Shown here in pieces: positions 58,147 through 64,000 of a DNA stretch of 64,000 bases. Below the pieces are notes generated by a model. That model was not told where the DNA came from. It did no database searches and worked only from the letters and a program-made list of their open reading frames with translations. Origin of the DNA: Nocardia nova NBRC 15556 (GTDB lineage Bacteria; Actinomycetota; Actinomycetes; Mycobacteriales; Mycobacteriaceae); assembly GCF_001613005.1 (NCBI RefSeq), contig NZ_BDBN01000006.1, positions 161,763 through 225,762 on the forward strand, written 5' to 3'. The translations under genes and the position numbers were made by a program. Positions within the stretch are counted from its first letter, which is position 1; each line of letters starts with the position of its first letter.

Positions 58147-59193
58147 GTGAATGCCCTTGTCCTCTCTACCATTCCGAGAGTGCGGGCAATTGCTGGTAGA
58201 TCGGCGGATTCGGGCGAAGCACTGCTTCGCCGGATGGCCGCGCGACGCCGCCGCGACAACATCCTCGTCGCGGTACTGGCCGTACTAGCCGTCCTCGGCG
58301 GTGGACATGCCGTCCTGTCCTGGTTCTCGGAGCCGCCGCAGGGGCCGTCCGACGCGAACACGACGACCCTGATCGGCCATGCTCAGCTGGCGGCATCGTT
58401 CGCCGAGGACTTCGTGGTGAGCTACCTCGGTTCGAGCGCGGGGCAGCAGGATCGGATCGCCGACTATGTCGATCCGGGCCAGCAGATGCGCTTGCCGGCC
58501 ACCGCGCATCCGGTGAGCGACCCGATGGTCGTCCACGTCAGCCGCACCGAATCGACTGCGAGCGTCGAGATCTGGGCGGTCACGATATCGGTGCACCCGG
58601 GTCGGACCGGCAGCGTGACCGACGCCCGCCAGTACTACCAGGTCGCGGTATCGGTGACACCGGACGGCCGCAGGCGCGCGCTGTCGCTGCCGGCCGCGGT
58701 GGAGCCGCCGGGGCGTGGCCCGGATATCACCCTCGCCTACGGCACGCCCTGCCCCTCGGATACGCCGCTGGCCGATGTCGCCACCGGCTTTCTGACTGCC
58801 TATCTGACCGGGTCGGGGGATGTCGCCCGCTATACGGCCGTCGGCGCCGGGATCACGGCATTGCGCCCGGCTCCGTTCACCGGCCTCGAGAGCGTCTCGG
58901 TCACGGCGGACGAATCCAGTTGCGGCAGTAGCGGAAACGCCGCGAAAGTGCTCGCCACGGTGGCGCCGAAGGGAAGTGGTGGCGCCTCGGTCTCGCTGTC
59001 CTATCCGCTCACCATGGTGCGCCCCTCCGGACAGTGGCAGATACAAGCCATCGATCGTGTTCCGGCGCTGACGAATCCGCTCACGGTCGTGAACGGCACA
59101 GGTCCCGGCGGCGCCGGCGCACCGGCGCCGAGCAGTAGCCAACCCGCCGCACCGACGACGACCGTGCAGATCCCGCCGGCGACGCAGAACTGA
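58147..59193 (+). CDS. TcpC-like conjugal transfer protein
   Basis: A 348-residue protein: a charged N-terminus, one membrane segment (NILVAVLAVLAVLGGGHAVL, ~39-58), then an extracytoplasmic region with two NTF2-like halves (VVSYLGSSAG..., FLTAYLTGSGD...) and a Pro/Thr tail. This is the TcpC/VirB8-like layout. GTG 58147 is chosen, ATG 58231 is possible. It is the first gene of the T4SS-like module and is spaced 17 nt from the next gene. Confidence 0.75.
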   Translation: MNALVLSTIPRVRAIAGRSADSGEALLRRMAARRRRDNILVAVLAVLAVLGGGHAVLSWFSEPPQGPSDANTTTLIGHAQLAASFAEDFVVSYLGSSAGQQDRIADYVDPGQQMRLPATAHPVSDPMVVHVSRTESTASVEIWAVTISVHPGRTGSVTDARQYYQVAVSVTPDGRRRALSLPAAVEPPGRGPDITLAYGTPCPSDTPLADVATGFLTAYLTGSGDVARYTAVGAGITALRPAPFTGLESVSVTADESSCGSSGNAAKVLATVAPKGSGGASVSLSYPLTMVRPSGQWQIQAIDRVPALTNPLTVVNGTGPGGAGAPAPSSSQPAAPTTTVQIPPATQN

Positions 59194-59210
59194 TCCGAGA
59201 AGGGACGCTC

Positions 59211-59471
59211 ATGCACAATCTCAACGCGCTGCTTTATTACATCCTGCTGGTGGTCCGCGCGCTCGGCATCATCGTCATCACGATCCTCGCCATGGGCATC
59301 CTCATCTCCGAGGCGGCCAAGTCGAAGTTGTCGCCGACGAAGGTGCTCGGCGTGGTCGGCTCGGCGATCCTCGCGGCGGTGCTGTTCTGGATGCTGCCGA
59401 CACTGGTCAACTACGCACGATCCGATGCCACCAGCGTCGTGCCCGATCAACCGGTCGGGCGATACCGATGA
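59211..59471 (+). CDS. Two-TM pilin-like protein of the transfer module
   Basis: An 86-residue protein with two membrane helices (YYILLVVRALGIIVITILAM and VLGVVGSAILAAVLFWML) and a short loop of KSKLSPTK type. This matches the VirB2/TrbC-like size and topology, but no sequence motif confirms it. GGGACGCTC precedes the ATG at 59211. Its stop overlaps the next gene (ATGA). Confidence 0.68.
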   Translation: MHNLNALLYYILLVVRALGIIVITILAMGILISEAAKSKLSPTKVLGVVGSAILAAVLFWMLPTLVNYARSDATSVVPDQPVGRYR

Positions 59472-59986
59472 CTCAGCTGATCAAGGTGTACACGCCGATC
59501 AAACGGGTGCCCACCATGATCGGCAAAGCGCAGAACGGGCAGAAACTGCCATTCGGGCCGTACACACTTCCACAGGTGGCCGGCGGTATCGCGGTCATTC
59601 TCGTTACCTCGGTCCTCGCCATGATCCTGCCGGTGAATCCGGCGATCACTTTCGTGGTGGGGCTGATCCTGACGATTGTGGCGGTGTTCGGCCTGGGGTT
59701 GCTGCCCTATACCGGGGTACGGATGATCTCGCGGGCCATGTGGTTCGGCCGTTTGGTCTTCGTCCGTAAACCTGTGTCGGCCTCGGGTTTTCCGGTCACC
59801 GCCGAATCCGCCCGGCACACCCTGTTCATCGAGGAATCCGTGGTCATCATCTTCCCGGACGGGTCGGCGCCCGAGGCCGCGCCGGTCGGCCGGCCGGGAT
59901 CGGGAAATGTCGCCGAGTTGCTTGCTACCCAGTCCACTTCGCTTCGTGCCGAGGGTAGCCGCGCAGTGGCAGGAGGAGTGCACTGA
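59468..59986 (+). CDS. PrgI/VirB3-like conjugation protein
   Basis: A 172-residue protein with a soluble N-terminus (VYTPIKRVPTMIGKAQNGQK), two close membrane helices (~34-54 and ~57-78), then a cytoplasmic tail. This is the SCO6880-partner/PrgI-family layout, equivalent to VirB3, which anchors the VirB4 ATPase. It is followed without a gap by the ATPase gene at 59987. Confidence 0.72.
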   Translation: MTQLIKVYTPIKRVPTMIGKAQNGQKLPFGPYTLPQVAGGIAVILVTSVLAMILPVNPAITFVVGLILTIVAVFGLGLLPYTGVRMISRAMWFGRLVFVRKPVSASGFPVTAESARHTLFIEESVVIIFPDGSAPEAAPVGRPGSGNVAELLATQSTSLRAEGSRAVAGGVH

Positions 59987-62509
59987 ATGGCGTTCGAGCG
60001 AGATATCCAGCCCACCGCGGCCATTCGGGGCAACCTGCAATTCACGCACGCCGGATTGGTCACCGCGACCTATTTCATCAATCCGCTCGGTTACGGATTG
60101 CGCAAGGCCGGTGACAAGTTCGACGTGAAGGCGGCCCACCACGCGCTGATCAACAACCTGCCCAACGGCTCGCTCCTGCTGGGAATTCAGGCGCGGCTCA
60201 ACACCATCGACGTGCTGGGCAAGATGGTCGAGGGCGTCGATCTCGACGAATGCGAGGATTACGCGCTCGAGGTGGTCGCCGCCTACGAACGGGTGCGTGC
60301 CATCGTGCCGCAGACCCGGATCTTCCTGCTGTCCATACCCGTCGGATCCAGCGGCCCGGCACTGTCGGGACTGTCGCGGATCTGGCGCGGCAGCACCACC
60401 ACGATCGATGCCACAGCGCTGTCACGCGCCGATCTGGAGGCCTACGACGACACCGCGAACGAGATCCTCTCGCGAATCGGTGGCGATTTCGAACCGGTGC
60501 CGGTGCCGGCGGCGTTGTTCCAGTGGCTGTGGGAGCACTATCTGTCCCGGGGTGCGGTCGGCGATCCGGTCGCGCCGACCCGCGCGGGCGTTCTCGACGA
60601 TGCCACCGCCGCCGTCTTCCGGTCCGCGGCCCTGGACGAAGGCGCCCAGGCCGACAGCAACCGCCGCCTGCGTCCGTCGTTCGTGCCGGTGATCAAGGTG
60701 GTTCAGCCCGACTTCGAATTCCGGCCGTCCTATCAGGCGATCCTGACCCCCCATTCGTTCCCGTACTCCGGGATGAATTTTCCCGGCGGCAGCGAATTCC
60801 TCAGCGTCCTCGACGGTATGGAGAACGTCACCATCGACTGGGCGATGCGAATTTCGACGCGCCCCGCGGACGCGGTGCTGAAGAACAACGAGCAGAATCT
60901 GCGCCGTCTCGGTGAGCAGATGGATCAGCGCGATCAGGAGGTGTCGTTCGCGCAGAACACGTTGATGTCGAAGGTGCAGATGCTCGGTGAATACAACAAT
61001 CACTTCGAGGTCAACGGTGGCGAATCGGAGGTGTCGTTCACGACCGTGATCGCGGTCGGCAGCTCCTCGCACGACACCACCATGGATGCGGTCAATACCC
61101 TCAAACGCCGATACAAACGCTTTCAGGTGGAGATGACGGCACCTGTCGGCGCTCAGGTCGACCTGTGGTCCATGATGATTCCGGGCAGTCCGCCCCGGCG
61201 CGCCTACGACGACTTCGCCCATATCGTGCCGTCGGATATGTGGTCGGGTTTCGTTCCCTTCACGACCAGTCAGATCGGTGACGACAGCGGTCCGGTGATC
61301 GGCGTCAATTTGCTCTCCGGCCAATTCGAGCCGATTCACTTCGGCATCATGGAAGCGGCGCTGCACGACCTGTCGGCCTCGTTCGCGGTGACCGGCGAAC
61401 TGGGTTCGGGTAAATCGTATTTCCTGAAACTTATGGCGGTGCTGGTCCACGATATGGGCGGGCAGTTCCTCGCCATCGACCGCAGTCAGGTCGGGGAGTG
61501 GGAACATTTCGCCTCCTCGATCGACAACGCGGTCGTCATCGACCTCAGCAATCCGACCGTGTCGCTGGATCCGCTGCGATTGTTCGATCCGCGTGTCGCC
61601 GGTGAGCGTGCGCTGGACTCGATCCTGCCGCTGCTGGACCTGTCGCCCACCAGCGGTGCCGGTGCGCTCATCGGCAGCATGCTCACTCCGAAAGGTATTG
61701 CCGAGCACGGCATTCGGAGTCTGCTCGATCTCTATCGCGTGGTGTGCCGGTTGCGCGACGAGCACGGCAGTGCCGAGGAGTACGCCGATCTCGCCGCCCG
61801 GCTGGGAGCCATCGTGGAGCGGGTGCCGGTCCTGTTCGATCCCGGCCTGCGACCGCTGCGACTCGACGCCGCGGCCACGGTCATCCGAAGCCACAACCTG
61901 GCGCTGCCGACGGCGGAAGAACTGGTCACCCCCCACCTGTACAACCGGTTGCCGCTGACCAAGCGCCTGGGCACCGCGCTGTACGAACTGGTGGGCGTCA
62001 CCGCGCGAGAGGCGTTCCTCTCCGACAACGGCCGGTTCGGGCTGCTCGTCGGCGACGAGGCGCACCACTTCACTCAGACTCAGGTGGGATCCGCGGTGAC
62101 CAGCGACTTCAGTCGCGACGGCCGAAAGCATCTGGCCGCGATCGGTTTGGCCTCACACGATCCGGCCACCGACTTCCAGGGCGCGGCGCACAATCTGATC
62201 CCGAACCGGTTCGTCTTCCGGCAGCGCGACGAGACGCTGGCCCGCAACAGCCTGGAATGGCTGGGCGTGGACCTCGACGAGGCGCCCTTCCTGCTCCAGA
62301 TTCTGCGCGAGGAGACCTCCCCGCCGATCGGCCCCGGACGGCAGGTGCCCGAGGAGCGGCGCGGCGAGATGTTCATGCGAGACGCGTTGAACCGCATCGG
62401 TCGCGGCAAGGTGCTCGGGCCCGCCCGCCCCGATCGCGCCGAGGCCATCAGCAGTACGCCGAATGCCGCACCCAAGCGCGCGATACTGGAGAGACAGGCG
62501 GTGCCATGA
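59987..62509 (+). CDS. VirB4-like transfer ATPase (SCO6880 family)
   Basis: An 840-residue ATPase. The N-terminal ~440 residues are the VirB4-type domain, and the RecA core follows with Walker A GELGSGKS (470-477, Lys476) and Walker B LLVGDEAHHF (Asp690, Glu691). Family members drive conjugative transfer in actinobacteria. It starts directly after the PrgI-like stop. It overlaps the next gene by four bases. The family call is strong; activity of the element is not. Confidence 0.88.
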   Translation: MAFERDIQPTAAIRGNLQFTHAGLVTATYFINPLGYGLRKAGDKFDVKAAHHALINNLPNGSLLLGIQARLNTIDVLGKMVEGVDLDECEDYALEVVAAYERVRAIVPQTRIFLLSIPVGSSGPALSGLSRIWRGSTTTIDATALSRADLEAYDDTANEILSRIGGDFEPVPVPAALFQWLWEHYLSRGAVGDPVAPTRAGVLDDATAAVFRSAALDEGAQADSNRRLRPSFVPVIKVVQPDFEFRPSYQAILTPHSFPYSGMNFPGGSEFLSVLDGMENVTIDWAMRISTRPADAVLKNNEQNLRRLGEQMDQRDQEVSFAQNTLMSKVQMLGEYNNHFEVNGGESEVSFTTVIAVGSSSHDTTMDAVNTLKRRYKRFQVEMTAPVGAQVDLWSMMIPGSPPRRAYDDFAHIVPSDMWSGFVPFTTSQIGDDSGPVIGVNLLSGQFEPIHFGIMEAALHDLSASFAVTGELGSGKSYFLKLMAVLVHDMGGQFLAIDRSQVGEWEHFASSIDNAVVIDLSNPTVSLDPLRLFDPRVAGERALDSILPLLDLSPTSGAGALIGSMLTPKGIAEHGIRSLLDLYRVVCRLRDEHGSAEEYADLAARLGAIVERVPVLFDPGLRPLRLDAAATVIRSHNLALPTAEELVTPHLYNRLPLTKRLGTALYELVGVTAREAFLSDNGRFGLLVGDEAHHFTQTQVGSAVTSDFSRDGRKHLAAIGLASHDPATDFQGAAHNLIPNRFVFRQRDETLARNSLEWLGVDLDEAPFLLQILREETSPPIGPGRQVPEERRGEMFMRDALNRIGRGKVLGPARPDRAEAISSTPNAAPKRAILERQAVP

Positions 62510-64000
62510 TCGGCGATACGGGCACCGTGCACGGCCGGTTCGGTCCGGACTGGGAATTCGAATTCTTCGACCCGGCTCGGTGGCAGCCGCGCGCGGTGGC
62601 CCGCCGATGCTGGAATTTGATGTCGGCCACTCGGCGGCGGCGTTGGAGTGTCTCGGCGCTGGCCGTGTTCGTCGTGATGGTCGTGCTGCCGGTGGTGCTC
62701 GGTGCGGTGGCCACGGCACAGACGGGGGAGGGGGATGCGGAGGGGTCCTCGGTCAACAGTGGACTGAGCTGGATGCATGTGCGCGATTCGTCCGGCGCGG
62801 AGTTGTCGAGCTACATCTTCGCGACCAACCACGGCGGACTGCTTCACCCGGCGAATACCGCGCTGTCGCTGGTGCTCAGCCTCGAATTCGCGGGCTGGAT
62901 GGTGATCGTGACCACGGCCATCTGGTTGATCGGATACGCTCTCAGCTTCGCATGGCTCAATTTGTTCAGTCGCGCTCTGGAAGGTGTCGCGCACAGTCTC
63001 AGCGGCCAGATCGCCACGCCGATGATGTTGGCGGCTGCGGTCACGATCGGAGCGTTCTTCGTAGCGTGGTTCGTGGTCCGCGGTTTCCACGCCAAGGCCA
63101 CCATGCAGGTGGTCTCCATGTTGTTGATCGCGGTGGCAGGGCCGATATTCCTCGCGGAGCCGCTCGCGGATGTGCTGTCGTCGGACGGCTTACTGGCCCA
63201 AGGCCGCAATATCGGGGTGTCGGTGGCTGCCGGCTTGAACGGCAACAGCAACCCGAACGCATCGGCACTGGTGCCACAGATGCAGGCCGATCTCGCCGAC
63301 AACTTCGCCCGTCGCCCGCTACAGGTATGGAATTTCGGCCGCGTCGTCGACACCGATTCGGCGTGCAAGGCGGCGTGGACCTCGGCGGTGATGAACGGCA
63401 GTGAGAATGCCGTCAAGGAGGGTATGAAGAACTGCGACAGGACTGCCTACAAAGCGACCCAGAATCCGACCGTCCCCCAGATCGGGGCGGGATTGATCCT
63501 GTTGGTCGCCGGCACGATCTTACTGCTGTTCGCGGTCTATCTGTCCCTCAAGATCATCAAAGCCGCGCTGGACACGATCTATCACGGGTTCATGTCGATC
63601 TTCGGATTCGCGGCGGGCGGTTTCGTCTACGGGCCCACCCAAACCTTTCTGGTGCGCAATATCGTCGACGGTTTCATCGCGGGCGCGCGGATGGCCTGCT
63701 ACACGATCTTCCTGGGCGTCTATGTGCTGTTCCTGGGCAACTTGTTCAAGGAAGCGGAGAACGACGTCATGGCGATCTTCGTCATCGGCGCCATCGTGGA
63801 AATCATCGCGATCTTCCAGTTGCAGCGTTTGAGCGCGGGGCTGACCAGTGGGAACGAATGGGTCGCCAACCGCTTCGCACTGGCGATGCAGGGCGTATCT
63901 CGCGGAAGCGGCGGCGGCGGAGGTTCCGGTACGGCATTGGGCATGGGACAGGCCGGAGCAAAGCACAAGCTGGGCGGCGCCGCGATGCTGGCGACCCTGG
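62506..64000 (+). CDS. VirB6/TrbL-like membrane protein (partial)
   Basis: The first 498 residues are visible and the frame runs off the right edge. A short cytoplasmic N-terminus is followed by seven or more membrane segments, among them SVSALAVFVVMVVLPVVLGA, WMVIVTTAIWLIGYALSF and ACYTIFLGVYVLFLGNLF. A Gly-rich stretch is near the edge (GSGGGGGSG). This matches the polytopic inner-membrane component of type IV systems. ATG 62506 overlaps the VirB4-like stop (ATGA). Confidence 0.75.
   Translation, partial: MIGDTGTVHGRFGPDWEFEFFDPARWQPRAVARRCWNLMSATRRRRWSVSALAVFVVMVVLPVVLGAVATAQTGEGDAEGSSVNSGLSWMHVRDSSGAELSSYIFATNHGGLLHPANTALSLVLSLEFAGWMVIVTTAIWLIGYALSFAWLNLFSRALEGVAHSLSGQIATPMMLAAAVTIGAFFVAWFVVRGFHAKATMQVVSMLLIAVAGPIFLAEPLADVLSSDGLLAQGRNIGVSVAAGLNGNSNPNASALVPQMQADLADNFARRPLQVWNFGRVVDTDSACKAAWTSAVMNGSENAVKEGMKNCDRTAYKATQNPTVPQIGAGLILLVAGTILLLFAVYLSLKIIKAALDTIYHGFMSIFGFAAGGFVYGPTQTFLVRNIVDGFIAGARMACYTIFLGVYVLFLGNLFKEAENDVMAIFVIGAIVEIIAIFQLQRLSAGLTSGNEWVANRFALAMQGVSRGSGGGGGSGTALGMGQAGAKHKLGGAAMLATL

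Overview
The window reads as a chromosome segment of a high-GC mycolic-acid actinomycete, most likely Nocardia or a close relative. This rests on uniformly high GC, many GTG starts, a WhiB-type protein, an HTH/DUF5753 plus DUF397 pair, DUF4254, several flavin monooxygenases and P450s, and an actinobacterial SCO6880-type conjugation ATPase. The species is inferred; no rRNA is present. One RNA gene, initiator tRNA-fMet, is at 844-917.

Region 1-9.5 kb is catabolic. An AhpD-like protein sits behind two identical C6/G6 palindromes. A TetR-controlled set follows: a Baeyer-Villiger-type monooxygenase on one side and a hydrolase, an unknown protein and an SDR on the other, with related operator half-sites in both promoters. 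A second flavin hydroxylase with its own TetR follows. Region 9.5-11.5 kb is a decayed cyanate locus: cynS and a nucleoside deaminase look intact, but the LysR activator has lost its second half and the carbonic anhydrase lacks a start and half of its zinc site.

Region 11.5-25.6 kb holds a CDF transporter, an NmrA-like protein, a LysR/SnoaL pair, a cyclase-family protein, a tandem P450 pair (one lacking ExxR, like CYP157), and a small specialised-metabolism locus. That locus encodes an unbroken 870-residue glycosyltransferase-P450 fusion, a divergent GT1 glycosyltransferase and an ABC-2 permease. Region 25.7-30.8 kb has a secreted DUF5666-like protein, a two-component system and a YkcB-like GT39 membrane glycosyltransferase.

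Region 30.8-44.4 kb looks like an accessory island between two YkcB-like paralogues (28911-30800 and 44581-46653). It starts with a truncated acetyltransferase and a small membrane gene carrying a TAG stop. It then holds HTH/DUF5753 and DUF397 genes behind a 34-bp perfect palindrome, an Rpn-family nuclease, a type I restriction-modification operon (hsdM-hsdS-hsdR), a uracil-DNA-glycosylase-like protein and an erythromycin-esterase homologue missing its catalytic motif residues.

Region 46.7-55 kb has a Uma2 nuclease, a secreted protein behind a Zur-like box, a second TetR-FMO-hydrolase-SDR set, a DUF6508 protein, a PAP2/diacylglycerol-kinase fusion and a MerR regulator. Region 55.3-64 kb has a WhiB-like protein, a degenerate ROK protein, a PAS/GAF-like protein and a tightly packed T4SS-like module (TcpC-like, two-TM pilin-like, PrgI/VirB3-like, VirB4-like ATPase, VirB6-like). 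The module runs off the right edge, which suggests an integrative conjugative element or its remnant.
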